NCBI RefSeq assembly: GCF_036320655.1
Contig: NZ_CP143258.1
Coordinates: 620,001 to 684,000, forward strand
Source of the DNA: Porphyromonas pogonae
Lineage (GTDB): Bacteria; Bacteroidota; Bacteroidia; Bacteroidales; Porphyromonadaceae
DNA: 64,000 bases
Direction: 5' to 3'
The notes beneath the pieces were generated by a model. It worked only from the letters and a program-made list of their open reading frames with translations. It was not told the origin of the DNA and searched no databases. Positions within the stretch are counted from its first letter, which is position 1, and each line of letters starts with the position of its first letter. Shown piece by piece: positions 37,487 through 47,467 of this stretch. The translations under genes and the position numbers were made by a program.

Positions 37487-37883
37487 TACCTTCATCCTAC
37501 ATTAAAATCTTGTATTAAGGACCTTTACTTACCCTCAGAACTTGAAATCAAATAGGGAGTTAGCAGATTTATTTTGAAACTTCTACTCCTTCGGTGTCTG
37601 TTTTTTAATAATAGTCTATCCCCCGTAGGGTTAAATACTGTTGCAATGATTTGTGGGTATTTGGGCTAATGTTAATAATTGCAAATTGAATGGAGCCCTT
37701 TTCAGTTGTTTTGTCTGTAATATCTTGCTCTATTCAATGGAAAACGGATGCGCTACAGTTGCATGAGGTCAGTGGTGCCTCATCTGTGACAAGGTAGCCT
37801 GTGGGCTATGATCATAAAACAACAGTTGCATAACGTAGTGATTATGAATATCTATTACGCTCCCATACAGGGTGCGATTTGGT
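37487..37883. other. Spacer without recognised genes
   Basis: About 400 bases between repeat array 2 and the small membrane gene. No open frame with family features, hairpin terminator or clear promoter was noticed. Confidence 0.4.
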
Positions 37884-38105
37884 TTAGAAATTGCTTTTCT
37901 CTTTTTCGGTGGATTTACAGAGATGAGCATGTATTTTTTCTGCTCTAGAGGGTATATACAGTGCTGTTACTAATGATATGATCCACAACCAAAGGATGTC
38001 TTTAACTCTAAAAGATGGTTTGTTTACTGTAAAGAAAATAGAGTTTACTAAAGTGAGCAGTACTATAATAGTTGTTTTAGAATGGATAATTTTCTTGTAG
38101 TTCAT
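37884..38105 (-). CDS. Small two-helix membrane protein, hypothetical
   Basis: I chose the ATG at 38105 (MNYKKIIHSK), giving 73 residues with two membrane helices (TTIIVLLTLVNSIFFTV and ILWLWIISLVTALYI) and a charged C-terminus. An upstream in-frame ATG at 38141 would add 12 residues of no special character. No family is recognised and it stands alone. Confidence 0.5.
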   Translation of the reverse strand: MNYKKIIHSKTTIIVLLTLVNSIFFTVNKPSFRVKDILWLWIISLVTALYIPSRAEKIHAHLCKSTEKEKSNF

Positions 38106-38141
38106 TTGTTTAAATTCGAAGGTCAAGGTCCACAATGCCAC

Positions 38142-38531
38142 TTCATAGCTGTAGATGTTACGATTGGAATTATATTATATATGTAATCTCAAGGTTATAT
38201 TAAATCTCGGGATCTTACTACAACAATGTAACCTTTTTACAATGAAGAGATCAAATATCGTATTATGGGTTGGCTTTACTCCCACGTTCAAATTATAGGT
38301 GGCATACACAACCTCTTTATTACAGCACGGCTTATGTAGGGAGCGGAGTGGAGCTTATGCCTAAAATACAGGCTACTATCCAAATGCTAGGGCCGGAGAT
38401 TCACAGCCTCGTCTTTTTTAGATTGAGGGAACAGCAATAAGTTAGTAGGTGCTGCAAAGGTTGGCCCCCTTAAAGAGAGCATCCCCAAAGGTACTCCCCA
38501 AGGTCTATGGTGATATCTTCAGGCTTGGATG
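38142..38531. other. Spacer without recognised genes
   Basis: About 390 bases between the small membrane gene and the hut terminator. Only short overlapping frames without family features were seen. Confidence 0.4.
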
Positions 38532-38576
38532 AAAAAAAGAAGAAGCCCCCGACGTTAAGTGCCGTAAGACTTCTTC
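38532..38576 (-). terminator. Putative hut operon terminator
   Basis: On the minus strand GAAGAAG pairs with CTTCTTC across a loop that itself can fold (GGCACTTAACGTCGGG), followed by TTTTTTT. It lies about 235 bases past the hutH stop, leaving a long 3' untranslated tail. Confidence 0.6.
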
Positions 38577-38809
38577 CCCATCATTCGGAATGGATCCGTA
38601 GTAAGGTTTATAATCGTAATTTCGAGCAATATACCAATCTGTATTGGGCCTATGCTTGCATATCAGCACGAGGGTATGTGGCATGCCCATTGGTTACAGA
38701 TCAGAAAGGGGGGGATCTATTGTGCCTCCTGTTGAGGACGTGCCTGTGTATTTCTGCTAAGGTAAATGCTGCTATTGGTAAAGAAGTTCCACTATGCTAT
38801 ACAGCACTG

Positions 38810-40300
38810 CTATTTGTTGAACTTGTATGAGCGGACAAACTCTACGCTTTGTTGTATCTGCTTGTACATCACTACATCGTCTTCCACTCTGGGCACCTCC
38901 TTGCGGAATGCGGCGAGCATGGCCTCAAGCGTCTTGGATGTTTTGACAGGTCTCCTGAACTCAAACGCCTGAGCCGCATTCATCAGCTCTATAGCGAATA
39001 TATGCTCCAGATTGTCTATGATAGGCAGTAGCTTGGTAGCAGCGTTGGCACCCATGCTCACGTGGTCTTCCTGCCCGTTGCTGCTGACTATGCTATCACT
39101 GGATGCAGCGTAGCAGTACATCTTATTTTTACTGACCATAGAGGCGGCAGCATATTGCGGTATCATGAAGCCGGAGTTGAGCCCCGGGTTGGCAACAAGG
39201 AATTCGGGGAGGTTGCGTAGCCCCAGTATCAGTTGAGCTACCCTTCTCTCGGAGATATTACCCAGCTCGGCCAGAGCGATAGCCAAGAAGTCATAAACGA
39301 TGGCGAGAGGTTGCCCGTGGAAGTTACCTCCCGAAAGTATCATCTCTTCGTCGGGGAAAACAGTGGGATTGTCCGTTACGGAGTTGATCTCACGGATTAC
39401 TACGCTTTTGACATAGTTGATAGCATCGCGGCTGGCTCCATGCACTTGTGGTACACAGCGGAAAGAGTAGGGGTCTTGCACTTGCTTTTTGGGGCGACTG
39501 ATCTGTTTGCTTCCCTGAAGTAGTTCTCTCATATGGCGAGCTACGGCTATCTGCCCTTCGTGAGGGCGTATGGTGTGCAGTTGCTCGGTAAAAGGAGCTT
39601 CGAGACCATCGAATGCTTCCAAAGAGAGAGCCGCAAGATAGTCGGCTGCCTGGGCGATACGTTCGGCTTTGATGAGGGCATACACCCCATGTGCACTCAT
39701 AAACTGGGTGCCGTTGAGCAGGGCTAGCCCTTCTTTGCTCTTGAGTGTCACCGTCTCCAGTCCTACTTCTTTGAGTACCTCTCCGGCGTTACGCTTTTCG
39801 TTCTTATAATATACTTCGCCTTCGCCTATGAGAGGGAGAAAGAGATTGGCCAGGGGAGCGAGGTCGCCCGAGGCTCCGAGTGAACCCCTGTCGTAAACGA
39901 CCGGTACAATATCGAGATTGAGCAAATCGAGCATACGCTCTACCGTCACTAGTTGTACTCCGCTATGTCCGAGCGACAAAGCATAAGCTTTGAGGAGGAG
40001 CATGAGGCGCACGATATCAGGGTGCACTTCTGTGCCGCAACTACAGGCATGACTCTTGACGAGGTTTTCCTGAAGGCGAGTGAGGTCTTCTGCTGAGATG
40101 GATTTGCAACAAAGTGACCCAAAGCCCGTGGTGATACCATAGAGAGGTTTGTCGCTAAGCGCTACTTTCTTATCTAGATACTCCCGGCAGTGATGTATAC
40201 GTTTTACGGCATCTTTGGATAGTTTGAGATGGCATGGTGCACTCAGATATTTTTTGAGGAAGTCTAAGGTGAGTTGTTCGGTGCCTAAATTATATGTTTT
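38810..40300 (-). CDS. hutH: Histidine ammonia-lyase
   Basis: HutH deaminates histidine to urocanate, the first step of the pathway. The MIO-forming Ala-Ser-Gly triad is in LGASGDLAPLANL, and YGITTGFG, GGNFHGQPLAI and QEDHVSMGANAA are intact. I chose the ATG at 40300 (MKTYNLGTEQL), giving 496 residues, the family length; the upstream ATG adds only 11 unrelated residues. It is the last gene of the five-gene hut cluster, 85 bases after the cyclodeaminase. Confidence 0.95.
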   Translation of the reverse strand, partial: KTYNLGTEQLTLDFLKKYLSAPCHLKLSKDAVKRIHHCREYLDKKVALSDKPLYGITTGFGSLCCKSISAEDLTRLQENLVKSHACSCGTEVHPDIVRLMLLLKAYALSLGHSGVQLVTVERMLDLLNLDIVPVVYDRGSLGASGDLAPLANLFLPLIGEGEVYYKNEKRNAGEVLKEVGLETVTLKSKEGLALLNGTQFMSAHGVYALIKAERIAQAADYLAALSLEAFDGLEAPFTEQLHTIRPHEGQIAVARHMRELLQGSKQISRPKKQVQDPYSFRCVPQVHGASRDAINYVKSVVIREINSVTDNPTVFPDEEMILSGGNFHGQPLAIVYDFLAIALAELGNISERRVAQLILGLRNLPEFLVANPGLNSGFMIPQYAAASMVSKNKMYCYAASSDSIVSSNGQEDHVSMGANAATKLLPIIDNLEHIFAIELMNAAQAFEFRRPVKTSKTLEAMLAAFRKEVPRVEDDVVMYKQIQQSVEFVRSYKFNK

Positions 40301-40385
40301 CATTGTATCATGTGGTGTGAAGAACCGGAGCAATAAAGCAGCTTCCTCTTATGATGGTTGCTGCCGATGATTGCTCCGGGTTTGA

Positions 40386-41012
40386 TTAGAATGTATTTTT
40401 GACGTGCTCGAGGATCACTTTTTCTCTCTTCACAGCATCCTCTTCGAGGCGGTCCGCTTCGGCTTTGAGCTCGCTCACAAACTGCTCGTCTTTGAGCGAA
40501 GTGAGGTTGATGCGCACATTGAGCAGTGCCCCGATGATGGCTGTGCGTGCACACATCATGGCTACGCAACCGTCTGTAATGGCATTCTGATTACCTTTTG
40601 CCACCACTTGTTCGATAAGATCAAGAAGGCTGTGTGTGCGTCGTGCTACCTCCATAGGTACCAGAGCAGCCTGCTTGGTGCTCTGCTGTATTTGCTCGGA
40701 GCGGTGAGCTTTCTCTTGGTCTGTCTCTTTGGGGAGTTTGAAAGCATCGAAAACCAAGTTGTACGCTTCGCTGTCGCGGTCGATGTCCAGCACAAGCTCC
40801 TTGTAGATTGCATCGGCTTTGGAGCTTATTTGTTTCATTTCGTCTTCGACTTCGGCATATTTCTTTTTGCCTATGGTGAGGTTTGCCACCATCTCTGCCA
40901 AAGCACCGGCTATGGCTCCGTTGAGAGCTGAGATGCTACCACCTCCGGGCACAGGCTCCTGGCCTGCTGTTTCGCCCAGAAAACCTGATACGGTGAGTTC
41001 TGTCAAATTCAT
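40386..41012 (-). CDS. Formimidoyltetrahydrofolate cyclodeaminase
   Basis: This 208-residue protein matches the stand-alone cyclodeaminase, equal to the C-terminal half of mammalian FTCD: FLGETAGQEPVPGGGSISALNGAIAGALAEMVANLT, and the Asp/Glu-rich helical rest. It releases ammonia from formimidoyl-THF to give methenyl-THF. Together with the separate glutamate formimidoyltransferase at 42344 it recovers the one-carbon unit of histidine. It lies in the middle of the hut cluster, between hutI and hutH. Confidence 0.92.
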   Translation of the reverse strand: MNLTELTVSGFLGETAGQEPVPGGGSISALNGAIAGALAEMVANLTIGKKKYAEVEDEMKQISSKADAIYKELVLDIDRDSEAYNLVFDAFKLPKETDQEKAHRSEQIQQSTKQAALVPMEVARRTHSLLDLIEQVVAKGNQNAITDGCVAMMCARTAIIGALLNVRINLTSLKDEQFVSELKAEADRLEEDAVKREKVILEHVKNTF

Positions 41013-41084
41013 TTTATTGGTTGTTGTTGTTTTATTCTTTGTATACTTTATTAATTATTACGAAGCTTGAATAGTATTTACCCT

Positions 41085-42341
41085 TCATCCAAAATCATAC
41101 ACTACTCCGTTTTTCACTGTGGCTTTTACGAGATTCATGCCGAAGTGATAGGAGAGGAATTTGTATGACGGATAATGAAGAATAGCGAAGTCGGCTTTCT
41201 TGCCGGGTTCGATGCTACCGATGCTTTGCTCTAGCCCCAAAGCCGCAGCTCCGTTGATGGTAAACGCAGTTACAGCTTCCTCCACAGTCATACCCATATA
41301 GATGGTAGCCAACGCAAACATGAGCGGAACAGATGCGGAAAAGCAACTACCGGGATTGAGATCTGATGCCAGCGCTACGGCGCAGCCGGCGTCTATCATG
41401 CGACGTGCCGGAGCATAATCTGCTTTGAGACTAAAAGCCGTACAGGGCAGTAAGGTGCCCACGGTGTTACTATGTGCCAGAGCTTCGATGCCGGCGGGGG
41501 AAATCTGTAGTAGATGATCGGCAGAGAGACAGCCCAGCTCGGCTGCCAACTCAGCTCCGCCAAAGGGAACGATTTCGTCGGCATGCATTTTTATTTGGAG
41601 CCCGTGTGCTTTGGCCGCATTGAGCATGAGGCGTGTCTGGTCGTGATCGAACACTCCTTTTTCCGTAAATATGTCACAGCATTGAGCCAGTTGCTCTCGC
41701 TCCACGGCAGGCAATACTTCTTTGCACAGATATTCGATGAACTCATCTTCGCGCCCTTTGTACTCCGGAGGAGTGTCGTGCGCCCCCATGAATGTGGAGA
41801 ATATGTCTATCGGTTGTGCGGTATTGAGCCTCTGTGCCACCCGAAGTTGTTTGAGCTCCGTGTCGAGTTCCATACCATAGCCACTCTTGGCCTCAACGGT
41901 GGTGACTCCCATACGTAGCATAGCCTGCAAGTGCTTGCCGGCTCCCTGGAATAGCTCGGCCTCGGTAGCGGAGCGCGTAGCCTGCATGGTGCTGGCTATA
42001 CCGCCGCCACGTTGCATGATGCTCATATAAGAGTCGCCTGCGAGTCGCCACTGGAACTCATCCTCACGGTAGCCCCCAAAGACCAGGTGTGTATGACTAT
42101 CTACGAAACCCGGCAGTACACATGCGCCATGGGCGTCATACTCATGACACCCTATGACGTGGTGCTTGTCCACGTCATTCATCGATCCTGCAAAAACGAC
42201 TAAGCCGTTGCGCACTACGATAGCAGCAGGGCCGTCGATCACTTGCAGGTCGTCCATCTCCGTGCCTCTGCGAGCATGAGATCCTCTGCAAGTGACGAGT
42301 TGGCCGATGTTCTTTATGAATAGGTTGTCTGCGGGCTTCAT
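41085..42341 (-). CDS. hutI: Imidazolonepropionase
   Basis: HutI opens the imidazolone ring to give N-formimino-glutamate. This 418-residue amidohydrolase has the metal-binding FVDSHTHLVFGGYR, KSGYGMELDTE, KMHADEI and ALASDLNPGSC motifs in order, and the usual length. The start codon lies 2 bases after the ftcD-like stop, so the genes are probably translationally coupled. Confidence 0.95.
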   Translation of the reverse strand: MKPADNLFIKNIGQLVTCRGSHARRGTEMDDLQVIDGPAAIVVRNGLVVFAGSMNDVDKHHVIGCHEYDAHGACVLPGFVDSHTHLVFGGYREDEFQWRLAGDSYMSIMQRGGGIASTMQATRSATEAELFQGAGKHLQAMLRMGVTTVEAKSGYGMELDTELKQLRVAQRLNTAQPIDIFSTFMGAHDTPPEYKGREDEFIEYLCKEVLPAVEREQLAQCCDIFTEKGVFDHDQTRLMLNAAKAHGLQIKMHADEIVPFGGAELAAELGCLSADHLLQISPAGIEALAHSNTVGTLLPCTAFSLKADYAPARRMIDAGCAVALASDLNPGSCFSASVPLMFALATIYMGMTVEEAVTAFTINGAAALGLEQSIGSIEPGKKADFAILHYPSYKFLSYHFGMNLVKATVKNGVVYDFG

Positions 42342-42343
42342 GG

Positions 42344-43249
42344 CTATTCCATCATGCGTGATTCCAATATCTGGTCAGCGGAGAAATTTTCGATACCCAG
42401 ATAATACTCGGCACAGTCGATGAGCGCCATCATGGGCACAAGGCCTATCACTTCGGAGCCTACTACCTCTACACCATAGCGCTTGGCTTCCATTCTCACC
42501 ATCTCGTGAGCACGGTAAACGGATGTTTTGGTATAGTCGGTGAGATTCATAGATACTTGTGTGATGTGTCTGTCACTAAGCTCTACCCCCATGGCTTTAC
42601 AGAATCTGAGGCCACCGCCTATAAAGCGCACCTTCTTGGCGATAGCTGAGGCGATGTCAAGATCGGCTGTATTCAGGTTTACATTATAAGCTACCAGAGG
42701 CATCCTGGCCCCCACAGCTACAGTACCGGCTGTGGGGTGACGCTCTTCCGGCCCAAAGTCGGGATGCCACTCCGGCTGATGTATCTTCTCGGCCATACCT
42801 TCGAACTCGCCCTTGCGAATAGCGGCAAGATTCTCGCGATGTGGTGAAGTGGCGGACTTTTCATACAGGAATACGGGGATGCCATAGCGACTCCCGATCT
42901 CCTCTCCCACACGTTGGGAGAGCCCTATGGCCTCGTCCATGCTTACGTTGCGGATAGGGATGAATGGGATTACATCCACGGCACCCATGCGCGGGTGCTG
43001 TCCTTGATGTTTGGTCAGGTCTATAAGCTCTACAGCGATACCTACTGCTTCCAATACGGCTTCTTTGAGAGGCTCAGGCTCACCCACTACGGTTACTACC
43101 AGTCTGTTGTGATCTTCGTCATTGCTATAGTTGAGTAGCTTCACCCCATCTCTGGTGCGGAAAGGGTTTACTATCTTTTCGATTTTTTCTCTGTCGCGTC
43201 CTTCACTGAAATTGGGTACGCACTCCATGATTCTTGATAAAGATGCCAT
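42344..43249 (-). CDS. ftcD: Glutamate formimidoyltransferase
   Basis: This 301-residue enzyme moves the formimino group from formimino-glutamate to tetrahydrofolate, yielding glutamate. It opens with MECVPNFSEGRD, the family signature, then HQGQHPRMGAVDVIPFIPI and FGPEERHPTAGTVAVGARMPLVAYNVNL. It is the N-terminal half equivalent of mammalian FTCD; the cyclodeaminase half is a separate gene here (40386). It lies between hutU and hutI. Confidence 0.94.
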   Translation of the reverse strand: MASLSRIMECVPNFSEGRDREKIEKIVNPFRTRDGVKLLNYSNDEDHNRLVVTVVGEPEPLKEAVLEAVGIAVELIDLTKHQGQHPRMGAVDVIPFIPIRNVSMDEAIGLSQRVGEEIGSRYGIPVFLYEKSATSPHRENLAAIRKGEFEGMAEKIHQPEWHPDFGPEERHPTAGTVAVGARMPLVAYNVNLNTADLDIASAIAKKVRFIGGGLRFCKAMGVELSDRHITQVSMNLTDYTKTSVYRAHEMVRMEAKRYGVEVVGSEVIGLVPMMALIDCAEYYLGIENFSADQILESRMME

Positions 43250-43345
43250 GATTTTGTTGTTTTTTAAATATTTCCGGTAGGATAATACTTCTCCGGACCG
43301 GATTGGATTGTACTGAATATTTATTTAGAGATAGAGAGATTTAGT

Positions 43346-45325
43346 TTACAAGACCTCATCCAGCAGGTGCTCGTCGACCAAGTAAGGCATTGTGATGTGA
43401 TAGCCCTCGGCGTGAGATTTGTTGAACTCCTCACTTGTCTTCATGGCGTTCTCATTTCTTGCCCATGAGCGACGTGCCACACCACCCATAACATCCCACA
43501 ACATGGCAGAACGCAAGATGGTGTCTACTCTCTCTGATCCGTCCAGAACCATACCGAAGCCGCCGTTGATAGCTTTGCCTACGCCCACGCCACCACCGTT
43601 GTGCAGAGCCACAAGGCTCATGCCGCGGGCAGCGTTGCCTGCAAAGCACTGTACTGCCATATCAGCCATAACATTGCTCCCGTCTTTGATATTGGATGTC
43701 TCACGGAAAGGTGAGTCTGTGCCGCTTACATCGTGGTGGTCTCTACCCAGCATGATGGGGCCTACCTCTTTGTTCCGCACCATCTCGTTGAAGCGTAGTG
43801 CAATGTTCATTCGTCCCAAAGCGTCCTGATATAAGATACGCGCCTCTGTGCCCACAACTAATTTATTCTCCTCCGCATCACGTATCCAGTTGTAATTGTC
43901 GCGGTCTTGCTCGCGTCTTTCAGGGTCTATGCAGTCCATAGCAGCCCTATCGGTTTTGATAAGATCTTCATGATTGCCAGAGAGACATACCCAACGGAAT
44001 GGGCCATAACCGTAGTCGAACAGCTCGGGTCCCATGATATCTTCCACATAACTTGGCCAAATGAAACCGTCTTTTTCGTCTATGCCGTTTTTGGAAATCT
44101 CTTTTACTCCGCTGTCATAGATGGCTTTCATAAAGGCGTTGCCGTAATCGAAGAAATATGTACCGGTAGCAACCAACGCTTTTACAACGTTGAAATGACG
44201 GTGCAGGCTTTTGTCTACCTCGTCACAAAACTGCTTGCGATCTTCCTTGAGCATCTTGGTACGCTCCTCAAAGCTAAGGCTCGCAGGGCAGTACCCTCCT
44301 TCATATACAGCATGACAACTGGTTTGGTCCGAGAGCAGGTCAATATGAATATGATGAGCAAGAGCATACTCCAGCAGATCTACGATGTTGCCATGGTAGG
44401 CTATGGAACAAGCCTCTCCGGTTTGCATGGCTTTATGGGCAAGGTCGAAAGCTTCTTGCATAGAGTCTGTGCGATGCTTTACCCATCCTTGATTGTATCG
44501 GGTATCGATGCGTGAGTTGTCTACTTCGGCGGTAATGGATACTGCCCCGGCTATATCTGCCGCTTTGGGTTGAGCCCCGCTCATACCTCCGAGCCCTGAG
44601 GATACGAATAACTTACCACCGAGGTTTTCACCTGTTTTGATGCCCAGTTTCTGACGTCCAGCATTGAGTAGGGTGTTGAAAGTGCCGTGGACTATACCTT
44701 GCGGGCCGATGTACATCCACCCGCCGGCCGTCATTTGCCCGTAATTGGCAACACCCATCTGTGCGGCTATTTCCCAGTCTTTGATATTGTCGAAGAGTCC
44801 TACCATCATGGAGTTAGTGATGATGACGCGTGGGGCTTCGGGCTTGGATTTGAATAATCCCAGAGGGTGCCCACTCTCAACAACCAACGTTTGGTCTTGT
44901 GTGATCTCTTCCAGATATTTGATAAGAAGTCGGTATTGCATCCAGTTCTGACACACCTGCCCCGTTTCGCCGTAAGTCACGAGTTCATAAGGATAGAGTG
45001 CTACGTCGAAAGCAAGGTTATTATTGATCATGACTTGAAACGCTTTGCCTTCGATACACTTGCCTTTGTATTCATCGATGCTTTTGGCTTTGAGATCACC
45101 TTCGGGGCGATACCTGTATCCGTAAATTTTGCCTCGTGTTTTGAGTTCTTCAAGAAACTCGGGAGCTAACTCAGCATGTAACTCTTTCGGTATGTATCTG
45201 AGAGCATTCTTGAGAGCTGTTCTTGTTTGATCGGGTGTGAGTCTGAATCCGCGGTCGGGTGCACGCCTAATACCCTCAATAAACTGTGGGTAATGCGGCA
45301 AGTTATTATCCAGCGTAAATTTCAT
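43346..45325 (-). CDS. hutU: Urocanate hydratase
   Basis: HutU adds water to urocanate to give imidazolonepropionate, using bound NAD. At 659 residues it is the longer form seen in Bacteroidetes. GGWMYIGPQGIVHGTFNTLLNAGR, GGKLFVSSGLGGMSGAQPKAADIAG and the C-terminal ALHNGGGVGVGKAINGGFGMVLDGS are diagnostic. It is the first gene of the hut cluster, and the 330-base spacer upstream separates it from a divergent 5'-nucleotidase gene. Confidence 0.95.
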   Translation of the reverse strand: MKFTLDNNLPHYPQFIEGIRRAPDRGFRLTPDQTRTALKNALRYIPKELHAELAPEFLEELKTRGKIYGYRYRPEGDLKAKSIDEYKGKCIEGKAFQVMINNNLAFDVALYPYELVTYGETGQVCQNWMQYRLLIKYLEEITQDQTLVVESGHPLGLFKSKPEAPRVIITNSMMVGLFDNIKDWEIAAQMGVANYGQMTAGGWMYIGPQGIVHGTFNTLLNAGRQKLGIKTGENLGGKLFVSSGLGGMSGAQPKAADIAGAVSITAEVDNSRIDTRYNQGWVKHRTDSMQEAFDLAHKAMQTGEACSIAYHGNIVDLLEYALAHHIHIDLLSDQTSCHAVYEGGYCPASLSFEERTKMLKEDRKQFCDEVDKSLHRHFNVVKALVATGTYFFDYGNAFMKAIYDSGVKEISKNGIDEKDGFIWPSYVEDIMGPELFDYGYGPFRWVCLSGNHEDLIKTDRAAMDCIDPERREQDRDNYNWIRDAEENKLVVGTEARILYQDALGRMNIALRFNEMVRNKEVGPIMLGRDHHDVSGTDSPFRETSNIKDGSNVMADMAVQCFAGNAARGMSLVALHNGGGVGVGKAINGGFGMVLDGSERVDTILRSAMLWDVMGGVARRSWARNENAMKTSEEFNKSHAEGYHITMPYLVDEHLLDEVL

Positions 45326-45657
45326 GATGCATTATGTTTTATATGGTTCGATTAGTCTTGCAAAAAATCGTGTGGTATTTTCTTTTACGATTCGGCAATA
45401 TACGATATTTTTATGACTTATGCTTGCTTTTCCGGTTCGTTTTCGTTTTGATTTCGTTTGTTGTGCACCATCGATCTGATGAAGATGTATGACATCACAA
45501 ATATTGGGATAATGTGGTACTGCAAGGCATTCTGATGAGCAGATTGTGAGGACGCTTGGGGTATTCCGTAACTTTGATGTCTATTAATTTTATGGTTTTT
45601 ATTGATTATCTATCTCTAAGTTTATATCTTTAACCAATATTAAAAACACGAAATCTT
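45326..45657. other. Divergent spacer between hutU and the 5'-nucleotidase
   Basis: About 330 bases. Neither direction shows a perfect TAnnTTTG box; TATCTTTA on the plus strand near 45625 is one base off. No riboswitch-like fold or operator palindrome was recognised. Confidence 0.4.
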
Positions 45658-47397
45658 ATGAGATCATTTCATTATCATATCCTGTGCCTGATATCACTGG
45701 TGCTGACAGGCGCTATAACTAGTAGTTGTAACAAAACTTCTTCGGTGGAGTTTCGTATTATTCACACCACAGATATGCACGGAAACGTCTTCCCTAAAAA
45801 CTTCATTAATAATGAAGAGGGTACCGGTAGCCTGGCAAGACTTTCATCTATGATGAAGGAAGTGCGTAGAGAAAATAGAAACGTGTTGTTGTTGGACGGA
45901 GGTGATATCTTGCAAGGCGAACCTACGGCTTATTACTACAATTACATCGATACGGTGGCTCCGCATCTCATGGCTTCTGCAATGAACTATGTGAAGTACG
46001 ATGCTGCTTGTATAGGTAATCATGATATAGAGCCGGGGCATGAAATCTATGATCGGTGGGTAAAGGAGTGTAACTTCCCTGTATTGGGTGCTAATGTAAT
46101 CAGCTTGAAATCTTCTGAACGTAAGCCTTATTTCCCTCCGTATAAAACATTTGATTTCAATGGCGTGAAAGTGGCTGTTGTGGGGATGGTTACCCCGGCT
46201 ATACCTGAGTGGGTACCCCAAAAAATGTGGACAGGATTGGAATTTGAAGATATTATAAAATCGGCAAAACATTGGATTCCTCTTATACGTAAGGAAGTCA
46301 AGCCTGATATTTTGGTTGCACTATTGCATACAGGGCTGAAGAATACGGATACTCACTATCTTGAAAATGCAGGAGAAACACTGGCAAAAGAGGTGTCGGG
46401 GATAGATATTATGCTTTTGGGGCATGACCACCAAAAAGATATGCGATGGCTGAAAAACAGCAACGGCGACTCTGTGCTGCTAATGAATCCTGCCAATCAT
46501 GTTGATTTTGCTTCGGATATCAAGATACAGATTAAGAAAAAAGGAGATAAAATTATTGAAAAGCATATTACTGCGGGTTTTGCGGACTTGAATGCTTTTG
46601 ACCCCGATACAGCTTTTATGTCTAAGTTTATTACGCAGGAGGCTGCGGTGACGCAGTTTTTGGGCAAGAAAGTTGGTGAATTGAAAAAAACGGTTTATGG
46701 AAAAGATGCTTTGTTTGGAGCCTCAGGATATTTGTCCGTAATCCATAATATGCAATTAGAGTCAGGAAAAGCTGATATCTCACTTGCTGCACCTTTGTCC
46801 TTGAGTGCTAAAGTGGAGGCCGGTGATATCTATGTGCGTGATCTCTTTAAGTTTTGTCCGTTTTCGAATTTCTTATACGTGATGGACATGACGGGGCAAG
46901 AGATTAAAGATTATCTTGAGTATTCTTATGGGTTATGGACGAATGAAATGAAGTCAGCTCAGGATCACCTGCTTCTTTTTAGACCTGATGCCAAGAAGGA
47001 GGATAAATATAAGACACAAAACCCCACCTTCAACTTCAGTGCGGCGCAGGGTATAGACTATATTGTAGATGTATCCAAACCGGTGGGTGAGCGTGTAACT
47101 ATTCACAAAATGTCCGACGGTAAACCGTTTGAATCAGCCAAGCATTACCGTGTGGCTCTCAATTCATATCGTGGCGGTGGCGGTGGTGGTCACATGACAG
47201 ACGGTGCCAAGATACCCCGCGAGGCATTATCCTCAAGAGTATTGGAGACATCCTCCTACGACGAAATGTATTTGCTCATGAAATATTTCGAGAGTAAGGG
47301 TACAATTGACCCTGTAAATCCGGCTAACTGGCTCTTCGTCCCCAAAGCGTGGGTAAGCGCGGCGATAAAGAAGGATGCTACATTTATGGATTTATAA
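45658..47397 (+). CDS. Bifunctional metallophosphatase/5'-nucleotidase lipoprotein
   Basis: This 579-residue lipoprotein (ITSSCNKTS) carries the calcineurin-type metal-binding motifs of the 5'-nucleotidase family: HTTDMHGNVFP, DGGDILQG, IGNHDIEPG and LLGHDHQ, plus the C-terminal nucleotide-binding domain with the substrate strand SAAQGIDYIVDVSKP and GGGGGGHM. Such enzymes release nucleosides from extracellular nucleotides, 2',3'-cyclic nucleotides or UDP-sugars at the periplasm or surface. It may be co-expressed with the exonuclease-like gene 70 bases downstream. Confidence 0.92.
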   Translation: MRSFHYHILCLISLVLTGAITSSCNKTSSVEFRIIHTTDMHGNVFPKNFINNEEGTGSLARLSSMMKEVRRENRNVLLLDGGDILQGEPTAYYYNYIDTVAPHLMASAMNYVKYDAACIGNHDIEPGHEIYDRWVKECNFPVLGANVISLKSSERKPYFPPYKTFDFNGVKVAVVGMVTPAIPEWVPQKMWTGLEFEDIIKSAKHWIPLIRKEVKPDILVALLHTGLKNTDTHYLENAGETLAKEVSGIDIMLLGHDHQKDMRWLKNSNGDSVLLMNPANHVDFASDIKIQIKKKGDKIIEKHITAGFADLNAFDPDTAFMSKFITQEAAVTQFLGKKVGELKKTVYGKDALFGASGYLSVIHNMQLESGKADISLAAPLSLSAKVEAGDIYVRDLFKFCPFSNFLYVMDMTGQEIKDYLEYSYGLWTNEMKSAQDHLLLFRPDAKKEDKYKTQNPTFNFSAAQGIDYIVDVSKPVGERVTIHKMSDGKPFESAKHYRVALNSYRGGGGGGHMTDGAKIPREALSSRVLETSSYDEMYLLMKYFESKGTIDPVNPANWLFVPKAWVSAAIKKDATFMDL

Positions 47398-47467
47398 TTC
47401 CCACATAAATTACATTTTTGTCTGCTTACAATCATAATCAACTGTTTCATCCCTTAGGAGGTTTATC

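Noticed and set aside
38507-38830. Plus-strand frame of 107 codons beyond the hutH stop
   Set aside because: It begins inside the putative hut terminator, continues into the hutH 3' region in antisense, and shows no family features.
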